From Oceanococcus sp. HetDA_MAG_MS8 (GTDB lineage Bacteria > Pseudomonadota > Gammaproteobacteria > Nevskiales > Oceanococcaceae): 64,000 nucleotides of DNA. A model generated the notes under the pieces. That model did no database searches. It was not told the origin of the DNA and was given only the letters and a program-made list of their open reading frames with translations. Shown here piece by piece: positions 37,171-45,264 of this stretch. The stretch lies in assembly GCA_019192445.1 (NCBI GenBank), contig JAHCMK010000002.1, forward strand, positions 248,001-312,000, written 5' to 3'. The position numbers and the translations under genes are program-made. Positions within the stretch are counted from its first letter, which is position 1, and each line of letters opens with the position of its first letter.

Positions 37171-38207
37171 TGGAATACAGAAAACTTGGCCGCAGTGGCC
37201 CTGAAGTGAGCTTAATTGGCCTGGGCACCATGACCTGGGGCGAGCAAAACACCGCGCAAGAAGCATTTGCTCAGCTGGACGCCGCCGTCGCGGCCGGCGT
37301 GAATCTCATCGACGTGGCGGAAATGTATCCGGTGCCGCCTCGCGCCGAGACCCAGGGCCGCACCGAAGAAATTGTTGGTGAGTGGATCCAGCGCCGCGGC
37401 CATCACAATGATGTGGTTATTGCCACCAAGGTCGCCGGAGGTGCCGATTGGCTGCCCTGGATTCGCGGGGGCCCCAAGCTGGACGCAAGCAGCATTCGGC
37501 AAGCCTGTGAGGATAGCCTGCGACGCCTGCAGGTGGACTGCATTGACCTGTACCAAGTGCATTGGCCCGACCGCAAAACCAACTTCTTCGGCCAGCTGGG
37601 CTACACCCAGGCCGATGTGGAGCATGGCACGCCGATTCGTGAAACACTGCAGGCCTTGGCCGAGCTGCAACAGGCAGGCAAGATCAAGCACGTTGGTATC
37701 TCCAATGAAACACCGTGGGGCCTGAGCAGCTACCTCCGCCTCGCCGAACAAAACGACTGGCCGCGTGTGGTCAGCGTGCAAAACCCCTATAACCTACTGA
37801 ATCGGAGCTATGAGATTGGCTTGGCCGAGTTCGCCCCTCGCGAGCAAGTGGGGCTGCTCGCCTATTCCCCACTGGCTTTTGGAGTGCTTAGCGGCAAGTA
37901 TTTGCAGGGCGCACGCCCGGACGGAGCCCGCCTCACCCTATTCCAACGATTTGCTCGATACACCAACCCGCAGGCGGAAGCGGCAACCCAAGCTTATGTG
38001 GATTTGGCTGCCGAGCATGGATTAAGCCCGGCGCAAATGGCACTCGCCTTCGTCAATGAGCAACCCTTTGTGACGAGCAACCTCATTGGTGCAACTTCGA
38101 TGACGCAACTCGAGCAGAATCTGGCAGCCATCGAGCAGCGCTTGAGCCCGGAGCTGAAAAAGGCCATAGATGCCATTCACACGGCTCACCCTAATCCTGC
38201 CCCCTAA
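37170..38207 (+). CDS. tas: aldo/keto reductase Tas
   Basis: A 345-residue NADP(H)-dependent aldo/keto reductase of the Tas group. It opens MEYRKLGRSGPEVSLIGLGTMTWGEQNT. Further motifs are LIDVAEMYPVPP (catalytic Asp and Tyr), DLYQVHWPDRKTNFFG (catalytic His), VGISNETPWG and SNLIGATSMTQLEQN. In E. coli, Tas was found as a suppressor of tyrosine auxotrophy under starvation; its natural substrate is uncertain. It overlaps prkB by one base and is the last gene of the thiS-thiG-trmB-prkB-tas run. Confidence 0.93.
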   Translation: MEYRKLGRSGPEVSLIGLGTMTWGEQNTAQEAFAQLDAAVAAGVNLIDVAEMYPVPPRAETQGRTEEIVGEWIQRRGHHNDVVIATKVAGGADWLPWIRGGPKLDASSIRQACEDSLRRLQVDCIDLYQVHWPDRKTNFFGQLGYTQADVEHGTPIRETLQALAELQQAGKIKHVGISNETPWGLSSYLRLAEQNDWPRVVSVQNPYNLLNRSYEIGLAEFAPREQVGLLAYSPLAFGVLSGKYLQGARPDGARLTLFQRFARYTNPQAEAATQAYVDLAAEHGLSPAQMALAFVNEQPFVTSNLIGATSMTQLEQNLAAIEQRLSPELKKAIDAIHTAHPNPAP

Positions 38208-38610
38208 TCGCCATGGGAGCAGCTGCGGCCTTGGCTCGACCTGTTTAGGGGCCAGGGGATAACCGGCCCCTCGCCTTGCAGCGCAAACCACCAACTTCTA
38301 CGACCCCACCAGGATGCCCACCCCATGCCTATGGGGTCTGGGTGGACTGCGTTCCACCTCTGAACGCACAACCGGCCAAGTCGATAAATCCCCCATATAA
38401 ACATTGACTTATGGGATAGGCCTTGCAAGGCTGACTAGCTGCCACATGCAAGTTCTTGAGCTTAAACCGGCTTTGGGCACAGCACTTGCACTCCCTTCAA
38501 AGGCGGCGTATACCGCATAGACAGCGCCTTTTGCACTGGCGACTGACCAAGTTGCGATTGCAGATTTGCAGCCCTGCTTTGGCAGCCGCACATCAGAGGA
38601 GATGTACAGC
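38208..38610. other. 403-bp gap with two hairpins and a possible sigma-54 promoter
   Basis: No gene is visible. It holds ACCCCAT/ATGGGGT (38320-38337, loop GCCT) and TGCGTTC/GAACGCA (38348-38368, 7-base loop). Farther on is a sigma-54-like element at 38476, listed separately. The hairpins could end the tas transcript, but neither has a U run. Confidence 0.5.
38476..38490 (+). promoter_or_regulatory. possible sigma-54 promoter upstream of the DUF6763 gene
   Basis: GGCAC-N5-TTGCA with the GG and GC dinucleotides ten bases apart; only the leading T of the consensus TGGCAC is replaced by G. The predicted start is near 38500, about 110 bp before the ATG. No TGTC-N10-GACA site is seen upstream, so any activator is unknown. 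Confidence 0.38.
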
Positions 38611-38913
38611 ATGATCGGAATCTTCGAAGGTATTGAAGTTGGTGCTTGGTACCGCGGGGCAGGCACAGAACCCTTTGAAATTGTTGCTCTGGATTTGCAC
38701 AACGAGACCATTGAGATCCAGTACTACGACGGCAGTGTGGAAGAACTGGACTACGATGGCTGGCTAGAGCTCAGCGCTACGCCAACAACCGGGCCGGATG
38801 GCTTTGATGGTGCTCTGGATTTGGCTCATGAGGATTTGGCTTCGCTCAATGATTCGGCCTATTCAGATGAGCGCCAATGGGCGAACGCCCAGCAGCTACT
38901 GGAGCGCTTTTAA
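38611..38913 (+). CDS. DUF6763-like small acidic protein
   Basis: A 100-residue, very acidic protein beginning MIGIFEGIEVGAWYRGAGTEPFEIVALDLHNETIEIQYYDGSVEELDYDGW, a layout I recognise as DUF6763. The start is fixed at 38611 because GAGGAG lies nine bases before it; an ATG at 38602 abuts that site and is too close. The N-terminal half looks like a small beta barrel, and the C-terminal half is helical. No function is known. Its long 5' region may carry a sigma-54 promoter. Confidence 0.8.
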   Translation: MIGIFEGIEVGAWYRGAGTEPFEIVALDLHNETIEIQYYDGSVEELDYDGWLELSATPTTGPDGFDGALDLAHEDLASLNDSAYSDERQWANAQQLLERF

Positions 38914-38934
38914 ACCCTACCGCAGGCTACCGCG

Positions 38935-39135
38935 CTAGCCCTTAGCCCAGCGCCAGCTCCCGTGTAGCTCCTGGAGGTGCTGCTGACAGATTAAGGCGGG
39001 GGGCGCAGGAGTCTGCCCATCATTGCCTGAGTGTTGCTGCTTGCCATCAGCGCAAGCGTCTGCGATTGGGGAATAAAACCTACGACGCCCTTGCGCGCCG
39101 CGCATTCGCCGCAGCACTTTGAAGCTGAAACTCAT
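38935..39135 (-). CDS. small hypothetical protein (66 aa)
   Basis: An open frame with AGAGG seven bases before the ATG at 39135, on the strand opposite to its neighbours. The product has a basic N-terminus (FKVLRRMRGAQGRRRFYS) and two cysteines, and ends GSWRWAKG. No family or membrane span is evident. The ribosome site is good but coding character is only moderate. Bases 39136-39258 hold the divergent promoters. Confidence 0.38.
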   Translation of the reverse strand: MSFSFKVLRRMRGAQGRRRFYSPIADACADGKQQHSGNDGQTPAPPALICQQHLQELHGSWRWAKG

Positions 39136-39258
39136 AAAGGTGCCTCTCTTCGCTCTGCCCGCGCGCGTCAGGTTTTGCTACTGTTGCGGCTCGGGACTGT
39201 TTTAGCCGCTTTTGCAAAGCCACACTCCCAGTGATGGGGATGGGGAGACGAGAACCAC

Positions 39259-40641
39259 ATGAAAACGATGATTGTCGGAGCCAGCCTGCTATGGGCGGGC
39301 TTTATAGTGCCTGCCTACGCTGCAGTCAGTGCAGAGCAAGCCGCCAAACTGGGGCAGGAACTCACCCCAACCGGAGCCCTCAAGGCGGGCAATGGGAAAA
39401 CGGACCCCACAGCCGCGATTCCAGAATGGACGGGGGGATACATTTGGCCCCAAGAGGTCCCCGATAACCGCAAACGTTACCCAGAGTCCTATCCCGGCTT
39501 GGCCGACAAGGACCCGATTTTTGTCATCAGTCGCTCCAATTTGGATCAGTATCGCGACCGCCTCAGTCCTGGCCAAATTGCCATGCTGGAGACTTACGAC
39601 ACCTACAAACTGCCGGTGTATGCCTCCCAGCGTAGCTTTAACGCCCCCGACTTCTACTACGAGGCCACCAAAGAGAACGCTACAAAGGCCCGCTTAGAAA
39701 ACTTTGGAGAGTCCTTGGTCGACGCCATTACCGGCGTTCCCTTCCCCATACCGCAGTCTGGCCAGGAAGTGATCTGGAATCACAAAACTCGCTATCGCGG
39801 TCAAAGCATCACCCGTTACAACACCCAGCTCGCGGTACAAACCAGTGGCAGCTATACCGAGCTTCACCTGCAAGAGGATGTGCTCTTCAGCTACAACCTG
39901 CCGGATGCCAAACCGGAAAATCTCGACAATGTGATGACCTATTTCCTGCAGCTCACCACCGCGCCGCCGCGGATTGCAGGTCAAATTTTGCTGGTTCACG
40001 AAACCATGGATCAGCTGTTGGATACCCGCCGCGCATGGCTTTACAACCCCGGCCAACGCCGCGTACGGCGCGCCCCCAATGTGGCGTATGACAACCCTGG
40101 CTCTGGCTCCGATGGGCTGCGTACCAATGATCAGCTCGATGTCTTCAACGGCGCCACTGACCGCTACGAATGGAAGTTAGTCGGGAAAAAAGAAATCTAC
40201 ATTCCCTATAACGCCTACAAGCTGGTCGATAACCGGGTGGGTTATGACGATCTCACCATTGAGCGGCATGCCAACCAAGACCATATGCGTTATGAGCTGC
40301 ACCGCGTTTGGGTGGTGGATTCCTTCCTGCGTGAAGGCACCAGTCACATCTACAAACGTCGCACCTTTTACATCGACGAAGACTCCTGGACCATTGCTCT
40401 GGTCGATATTTACGATGCCCGTGACCAGCTCTGGCGTGTGCAGGAATACCATTCGGTCATGCTCCCCTGGCTAAAAAGCATTGGCCCCGCCGGCGGAATT
40501 GTTTACGACCTACAATCCGGACGTTATCTGATGATGGAGCTGTCTAATGAGCAGCCCTTATTCGAGGTCACGAATTTCGATCAAAGCCACTTCCGCACGC
40601 AGAATATGGTGCGGATCGCTCGCCAGGGTCGGCGCCGCTAG
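39259..40641 (+). CDS. exported DUF1329 protein (LolA/LolB-like fold)
   Basis: A 460-residue protein with a signal peptide (1-22, ending AYAA). The DUF1329 pattern is clear: KLGQELTPTGALKAGNGKTD, then IPEWTGG (near 55), YPESYPGLADKDPIF, ISRSNLDQYRDRLSPGQ, LDTRRAWLYNPGQRRVRRAPN and RRTFYIDEDSWTIALVDIYDARDQLWR. The family is thought to have a lipoprotein-carrier-like beta fold. In many proteobacteria it sits beside a DUF1302 barrel and RND-type exporters linked to lipid or steroid metabolism; no such partner is adjacent here. It is periplasmic or outer-membrane associated. Confidence 0.9.
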   Translation: MKTMIVGASLLWAGFIVPAYAAVSAEQAAKLGQELTPTGALKAGNGKTDPTAAIPEWTGGYIWPQEVPDNRKRYPESYPGLADKDPIFVISRSNLDQYRDRLSPGQIAMLETYDTYKLPVYASQRSFNAPDFYYEATKENATKARLENFGESLVDAITGVPFPIPQSGQEVIWNHKTRYRGQSITRYNTQLAVQTSGSYTELHLQEDVLFSYNLPDAKPENLDNVMTYFLQLTTAPPRIAGQILLVHETMDQLLDTRRAWLYNPGQRRVRRAPNVAYDNPGSGSDGLRTNDQLDVFNGATDRYEWKLVGKKEIYIPYNAYKLVDNRVGYDDLTIERHANQDHMRYELHRVWVVDSFLREGTSHIYKRRTFYIDEDSWTIALVDIYDARDQLWRVQEYHSVMLPWLKSIGPAGGIVYDLQSGRYLMMELSNEQPLFEVTNFDQSHFRTQNMVRIARQGRRR

Positions 40642-40665
40642 GCGACTCAAAAGTCAACAGATTTC

Positions 40666-40689
40666 AGGGCGACTTCGGTCGCCCTTTTT
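40666..40689 (+). terminator. intrinsic terminator after the DUF1329 gene
   Basis: An 8-bp perfect stem AGGGCGAC/GTCGCCCT closed by a TTCG tetraloop and followed by TTTTT, 24 bp after the stop codon. A classic rho-independent terminator. Confidence 0.95.
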
Positions 40690-40694
40690 CATTG

Positions 40695-40776
40695 CTAGGG
40701 AGGCACTGAAGAAATCCGCGAGCAAAGCAAGGTAGCCGGCCGTCGGAGCACAGCGATTTATTCAGCGTCTCCCTAG
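40695..40776. repeat. dispersed palindromic repeat bounded by CTAG (long form)
   Basis: 82 bp from CTAG to CTAG. The ends are near-perfect inverted repeats (CTAGGGAGGC.CTGAA with TTCAGCG.CTCCCTAG) enclosing GAAATCCGCGAGCAAAGC and CGATTTATTC. The arms match the 56-bp copy at 22742-22797; the centre (GGTAGCCGGCCGTCGGAGC) is extra. The rest of 40777-40932 shows no gene. Confidence 0.75.
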
Positions 40777-40932
40777 GCCAGCTCAGTAGACTACGCGCAG
40801 TCGAGCAGCCCCCCCCCTTGGTATTGGGTTGTCAGACTCAGGAGTAGCGTGAGGCCAATGCCCTCTTGCGATCCAGCGAGTGTCCCTATCGCATGGAAGG
40901 GGCTCGCATCAATGTGCCGCATTCAATACAAT

Positions 40933-40947
40933 TGAGATTCATTCGCA
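40933..40947. promoter_or_regulatory. Fur-box-like site upstream of hmuT
   Basis: TGAGATT-C-ATTCGCA matches the 7-1-7 Fur consensus TGATAAT-N-ATTATCA at 10 to 11 of 14 symmetric positions, and the surrounding sequence is A/T-rich. It lies 16 bp before the hmuT GTG, where it could cover the promoter. This fits iron control of haem uptake. Confidence 0.55.
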
Positions 40948-40962
40948 TTTTTAGAGCCTGGC

Positions 40963-41853
40963 GTGGCACAGCTTTTTGTTGACGTCATACGACACACCCG
41001 CGTCTGGGGGAGTGCCCTGAGTATGGCGATCCTACTGCTCTCGAGCGCACCTGCCTGGGCGCAGCAGCGCATAGTGACCGTTGGCGGAGATGTCACGGAG
41101 ACAGTGTTCGCTCTAGGGGCCGGCCCAAAGGTGGTTGCCACGGATACAACCTCGCACTACCCCCTTGCCGTCGAAGATCTACCCAAAGTGGGGTACCTGC
41201 GCGGCCTCAGCGCCGAAGGTTTGCTGTCAATCCGCCCGGACCTCATCATCATCAGCGGAGCTGCGGGGCCCGAAACCACATTGGAGCTATTACGCGGATC
41301 GGGGGTAAACATTGTGGAGTTTGCCAGCGAGTATCACCCGCGGATCATTCATCAAAAAATCGACGGTATCGCTAAAGCTCTCCAGCGCACTGCAGCAGCA
41401 CCAGCCATACATCGACAAGTCGATACGGATTTACAACGCCTAGCCCAGGCCACTCCCCAACTCGGCAGTGACCGAACGATGCTGTTCTTTGCCACCCTGA
41501 GCGATGGCGCTCCGCGCGCGGCTGGCCGCGACACCGCAGCACAGGGGTTGATCGATTTGCTCGGTGGGACGAACGTTTTTGCGCAACGCAGCGGCTATCA
41601 ATCGCTGTCCCTGGAAGCTGCGGTGCAGGCTGAGCCCGACTGGATCTTTGTACTGCGCAATTACGCCATGCAAGACAGCAGCGCCGCACAAGCCGCTCGT
41701 CATCCCGCCTTGGCGCTCACCCGCGCTGCCCGCGAAGGACGCATTTTCATGGTGGATGTCGAGCCTTTATTGCAGTTCAGCCCTCGCACGCCTGCCGCAG
41801 CCCTGGAGCTACTGCAGACCATGCTGCGGCAAAAACCACCCAGTCAACGATGA
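40963..41853 (+). CDS. hmuT: haem ABC transporter substrate-binding protein HmuT
   Basis: A 296-residue periplasmic binding protein starting at GTG. The signal peptide ends near Ala33 (SAPAWA). The sequence RIVTVGGDVTETVFALGAGPKVVATDTTSHYP, then VGYLRGLSAEGLLSIRPDLII, is characteristic of HmuT/PhuT/ShuT; Tyr78 in VGYLRGL corresponds to the haem-ligand tyrosine of ShuT. It delivers haem to HmuUV. The stop overlaps the hmuU ATG (ATGA). A Fur-like box lies upstream. Confidence 0.94.
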   Translation: MAQLFVDVIRHTRVWGSALSMAILLLSSAPAWAQQRIVTVGGDVTETVFALGAGPKVVATDTTSHYPLAVEDLPKVGYLRGLSAEGLLSIRPDLIIISGAAGPETTLELLRGSGVNIVEFASEYHPRIIHQKIDGIAKALQRTAAAPAIHRQVDTDLQRLAQATPQLGSDRTMLFFATLSDGAPRAAGRDTAAQGLIDLLGGTNVFAQRSGYQSLSLEAAVQAEPDWIFVLRNYAMQDSSAAQAARHPALALTRAAREGRIFMVDVEPLLQFSPRTPAAALELLQTMLRQKPPSQR

Positions 41854-42941
41854 CCACCGTAGCCCCAAGTGTTTCAGCGGCCTTGCTGAGCTCACAGCGA
41901 CGCCGCCAAGGGCAATGGGTACTTGGCACATTAGCCTGCAGTGTGCTCATTGCAACTGCGGCGGCCGTGGCTGTGGGGCCTATTCGGGTTGATCTACTGA
42001 GCCTGCTGCACATCGGTTTGCAGGCAATAGGCATAGGTGATCAGCACCAGATCGACCCCATCGTGACTGGTGTTGTACAAAGTATCCGCGCGCCCAGAGC
42101 CGTTCTGGGCTTACTGGCCGGCGCCAGCCTCGGCATTGCCGGCGCAGCCATGCAAGGCTTTTTCCGTAACCCTCTCGCAGACCCCGGTTTGATTGGCGTA
42201 TCGGCAGGCGGAGCGCTCGCCGCGGTTGCAGTCATCGTGCTGGGCGGAGGTGCCCTGGCCGGAGTGGCGCTCAGTACGACTTTACTTCCGCTGGCCGCCT
42301 TCGTCGGTGCTCTAGCCACAGTCGCCTTGATCTACGGCCTTTCGCTCTGGGATGGTCGGGTCATCGTGGCCACCATGCTTCTGGCCGGCGTGGCCGCCAA
42401 TGCTTTGGCCTTTTCCGGCATTGGCTATCTCACCTTTTTGGCCGACGACAACCAGCTCCGCGATCTCACCTTTTGGACCTTAGGCAGTTTGGGTGGAGCA
42501 ACATGGGCACGGGTTATGCCGGCGGCGCTTGCGATGGTGGTCGCCATTGCCGGCCTGCTCAGGCTCCAGCGACCACTCAATGCCCTACTGATGGGAGAAA
42601 CGGACGCACGCTGCTTAGGGGTTGATGCCGAATCCACCAAGAGACAAGCGGCCGTCTTCACCGCTCTGGGGGTGGGAGCCGCTACCGCAGTGTGCGGCAT
42701 AGTGAGCTTTGTTGGCTTGGTGGTACCCCACTTGGTGCGACTGCTCGCTGGCCCAGACCATCGCGTAGTGCTACCGGGCTCGGCCTTACTCGGCGGCAGC
42801 CTCATCCTCGGCGCTGATCTCATCGCGCGCATAGCAGTGGCCCCTGCCGAACTGCCCTTAGGGGTGGTCACCGCCGCCTTGGGGGCTCCGTTCTTTTTGT
42901 GGCTGCTGTTAAGAAACAAACGCCACGGAGGCCTAGGATGA
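41850..42941 (+). CDS. hmuU: haem ABC transporter permease HmuU
   Basis: A 363-residue FecCD/BtuC-type permease with about nine or ten transmembrane helices. Motifs include RAPRAVLGLLAGASLGIAGAAMQGFFRNPLADPGLIGVSAGGALAA and GIVSFVGLVVPHLVRLLAGPDHR, the site that docks the ATPase. It forms the inner-membrane channel for haem with HmuV. It overlaps hmuT and hmuV by four bases at each end, so translation is coupled. Confidence 0.95.
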   Translation: MTTVAPSVSAALLSSQRRRQGQWVLGTLACSVLIATAAAVAVGPIRVDLLSLLHIGLQAIGIGDQHQIDPIVTGVVQSIRAPRAVLGLLAGASLGIAGAAMQGFFRNPLADPGLIGVSAGGALAAVAVIVLGGGALAGVALSTTLLPLAAFVGALATVALIYGLSLWDGRVIVATMLLAGVAANALAFSGIGYLTFLADDNQLRDLTFWTLGSLGGATWARVMPAALAMVVAIAGLLRLQRPLNALLMGETDARCLGVDAESTKRQAAVFTALGVGAATAVCGIVSFVGLVVPHLVRLLAGPDHRVVLPGSALLGGSLILGADLIARIAVAPAELPLGVVTAALGAPFFLWLLLRNKRHGGLG

Positions 42942-43708
42942 GCCTGGAGCTACGACACATTCAGGTCCGCCGCGGCGGCCGCGACCTACTCCGGGTTTCC
43001 CGCCTGCAACTCGAGGCCGGTGTGTTCACCGCTTTTTGCGGCCCCAATGGTGCCGGGAAATCCACCGCTCTCTCCCTGCTCAGCGCCAGTCTTGAGCCCG
43101 ACCAGGGAAGCGTCTACCTGGACCAGGTCAGTCTTCAGAGCTGGCCAGTCCAAAAGTTGGCCCAGAGGCGCGCCATGGTCTCCCAACACAACCCCTTGAA
43201 CTTCCCCTTTCAAGTTCACGAGGTTGTGGCTATGGGACGGATGCCGCATCAAAGTGATAGCCGCGCCCAGCGAGACTCCCAAGTCATTGACCAATGCATG
43301 GAGTGGTGGGACCTTACGCCACTGGCAGGGCGGAATATCCTCACGCTTTCGGGTGGAGAGAGGCAACGCGTGCACCTTGCGCGCGCCTTAGCGCAAGTGT
43401 GGGACACCCCCAGCAACACACCCGCCTGGCTGTTGCTAGACGAGCCTACAACCGGCTTAGACCTTAAGTATCAGCTCCGACTCTTCGACGTACTACAAAC
43501 GCTAGCCAAGCGCGGCTGGGGTGTTGTGGCCGTACTCCATGAGCTGCATTGGGTCCGCGAACATGCCCAGCGGGTTGTGCTCTTTGAGCAAGGACGCATC
43601 GTCGGTGACGGCAAGCCACAGTCCTGCCTCAGCCCGGAACGTATTCAAAGCGCTTACGGCTTAGCGCAACCTTATGAGGTTCCTGCCCCCTTGAACACGC
43701 GGGGGTAA
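42938..43708 (+). CDS. hmuV: haem ABC transporter ATPase HmuV
   Basis: A 256-residue ABC ATPase with Walker A GPNGAGKST, Q-loop VSQHN, signature LSGGERQRVHLARAL, Walker B WLLLDEPTTGLD and switch His in AVLHELHW. The ATG at 42938 follows GGAGG by six bases and overlaps the hmuU stop; an in-frame earlier start inside hmuU is rejected. It powers haem import through HmuU. The gene converges on the IsdG-like gene with a 34-bp gap. Confidence 0.96.
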   Translation: MSLELRHIQVRRGGRDLLRVSRLQLEAGVFTAFCGPNGAGKSTALSLLSASLEPDQGSVYLDQVSLQSWPVQKLAQRRAMVSQHNPLNFPFQVHEVVAMGRMPHQSDSRAQRDSQVIDQCMEWWDLTPLAGRNILTLSGGERQRVHLARALAQVWDTPSNTPAWLLLDEPTTGLDLKYQLRLFDVLQTLAKRGWGVVAVLHELHWVREHAQRVVLFEQGRIVGDGKPQSCLSPERIQSAYGLAQPYEVPAPLNTRG

Positions 43709-43742
43709 GATCACAGCCTCACAACGACCTTGGCTAGTCGGG

Positions 43743-44060
43743 CTACTCAGCGGCCGAGGACAAGACCACCGTAAAGCCTTCAAACTGCGGATGGCCGATG
43801 TACATATGCCGGTTATCCCCGGCATTTTTATGCGCCTCACGGAAGGCTTCGGAGTGCGTCCAGTCCACAAAGGCCTGCTCGGACTCCCAGACCGTATGCG
43901 AGGCATATAACGTGTGGTCGTCATGCTCGGGTCCGCGCACCAAATGAAACTCCACGAAACCGGGAACTTGGTCCAAGCGGGTTTGCCGCTGCTCCCACAG
44001 CACCTCGAATTCCTGGCCGGCACCAGGAACGATTTGGAAACGGTTCATGGCGATGTACAT
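43743..44060 (-). CDS. IsdG-like haem-degrading monooxygenase (ABM fold)
   Basis: A 105-residue antibiotic-biosynthesis-monooxygenase-fold protein. The segment TVWESEQAFVDWTHSEAFREAHKN lines up with the active-site region of S. aureus IsdG ([24 protein letters not shown]). The catalytic triad is present at equivalent places: Asn6, Trp67 and His77 (Asn7, Trp67 and His77 in IsdG). It would open haem to release iron, using an outside reductant. AAGGA seven bases before the ATG fixes the start, and a Fur-like box is immediately upstream. It faces the hmuTUV operon, which supports the role. The usual bland annotation would be antibiotic biosynthesis monooxygenase. Confidence 0.85.
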   Translation of the reverse strand: MYIAMNRFQIVPGAGQEFEVLWEQRQTRLDQVPGFVEFHLVRGPEHDDHTLYASHTVWESEQAFVDWTHSEAFREAHKNAGDNRHMYIGHPQFEGFTVVLSSAAE

Positions 44061-44075
44061 CGCGCAATCCTTAAT

Positions 44076-44090
44076 TGATAATGGTTCTCA
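44076..44090. promoter_or_regulatory. Fur-box-like site upstream of the IsdG-like gene
   Basis: TGATAAT-G-GTTCTCA matches the 7-1-7 Fur consensus at 12 of 14 positions. It lies 15 to 30 bp before the start of the IsdG-like gene, inside the short gap to pip. This is the better of the two Fur-like sites in the window. Confidence 0.7.
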
Positions 44091-44102
44091 ATACTATCAG
44101 GG

Positions 44103-45056
44103 TTAGGTGCTCGCGCGGAACCGATCGGTAGCGGCCACCAAGGCTTGTGCAATTCCCGTTTCACCTGCGTTGTGGCCTGCGTCTTCCACCATAATGAACT
44201 CTGCCTCAGGCCAGGCTTGATGCAGCTCCCACGCTGTTTCTGCGGGGCAGACCAAGTCATATCGCCCTTGCACAATCACACCTGGAATGCCGGCTAATCG
44301 GTAAGCATTCGCAATGAGCTGATCGTCGCTATGCATCCACCCACCGTGCACAAAGTAGTGGCATTCAATCCGCGCAAAGGCTAATGAAAAATCGTCCTCA
44401 GCGAAGTTCTTTTCAAAATCCGGGTCGCGCTGAAGCTTAGACAAGCGCCCCTCCCAGACCGCCCAAGCCTTAGCCGCACTGTTGCGAACGGCCACATCAT
44501 CGCTACATAAACGCCGGTAGTAGGCGCTGATGATGTCGCCACGCTCATTGCTGGGAATAGGCGCCACAAAGTCTTGCCACAAATCAGGGTACAGCCGGGA
44601 CGCGCCCTCTTGGTAAAACCAAGTGAGCTCGCGTCGACGCAAGGTGAAAATTCCGCGCAAAATCAGTCCGCTCACACGCTCGGGATGAGCCTGGGCATAA
44701 CTCAAGGCCAGAGTAGAGCCCCAAGACCCGCCAAAGACCAGCCATCGGTCTATGCCTAGGTGCTCGCGCAGAGTTTCGAGGTCGGCCACCAAATGCCAGG
44801 TGGTGTTATCCACCAAACTGGCGTGTGGCCGCGAGCGACCCGCCCCCCGCTGGTCCAACAAAATAATGCGGTAATGCGCCGGGTCGAAAAACCGCCGAGC
44901 CATGGCATTACTTCCCCCGCCGGGCCCGCCATGCAAGAACACCACCGGCTGCCCCTGAGGATGGCCGCATTGCTCCACGTACAACTCATGCCCTGAGCCC
45001 ACCGCCAAGTATTCCGTGGTGTAGGGCTCAATTTCGGGGTACAAAGCGGTTGTCAT
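44103..45056 (-). CDS. pip: proline iminopeptidase
   Basis: A 317-residue alpha/beta-hydrolase peptidase (family S33) that removes N-terminal proline from peptides in the cytosol. Signatures are VVFLHGGPGGGSN (oxyanion hole), LDQRGAGRSRPHA, nucleophile Ser in FGGSWGSTLAL, Asp in GRYDLVCP and His in EDAGHNAGE. The ATG at 45056 has GGAG seven bases upstream; the open frame extends 70 codons farther but those residues are not family-like. It is divergent from the hydrolase at 45265. Confidence 0.95.
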   Translation of the reverse strand: MTTALYPEIEPYTTEYLAVGSGHELYVEQCGHPQGQPVVFLHGGPGGGSNAMARRFFDPAHYRIILLDQRGAGRSRPHASLVDNTTWHLVADLETLREHLGIDRWLVFGGSWGSTLALSYAQAHPERVSGLILRGIFTLRRRELTWFYQEGASRLYPDLWQDFVAPIPSNERGDIISAYYRRLCSDDVAVRNSAAKAWAVWEGRLSKLQRDPDFEKNFAEDDFSLAFARIECHYFVHGGWMHSDDQLIANAYRLAGIPGVIVQGRYDLVCPAETAWELHQAWPEAEFIMVEDAGHNAGETGIAQALVAATDRFRAST

Positions 45057-45264
45057 TGGGGTTCTCCAACAAGGTTTTCGGGCAATCTTGGCAGATTCGG
45101 CCTCACAACCGTAGGCGGAGGCCAAGCTGCATTCAAGACGCTTGCTAAACCACGCGCTAGGAATGTGAACACGCGGCAAGGCCAGCAGTGGAATAATCTC
45201 GGCTGGCGGGTATCGGCCTTGGCGCAGCTCAGTGCTATGTACTTCAGAGGAGAGACGCTCAAAC

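Noticed and set aside
40957-40974. TGGCAC-like start of a sigma-54 element at the hmuT start codon
   Set aside because: The expected TTGC block at the right spacing is TTTG, so the invariant GC is missing; it also overlaps the coding start.
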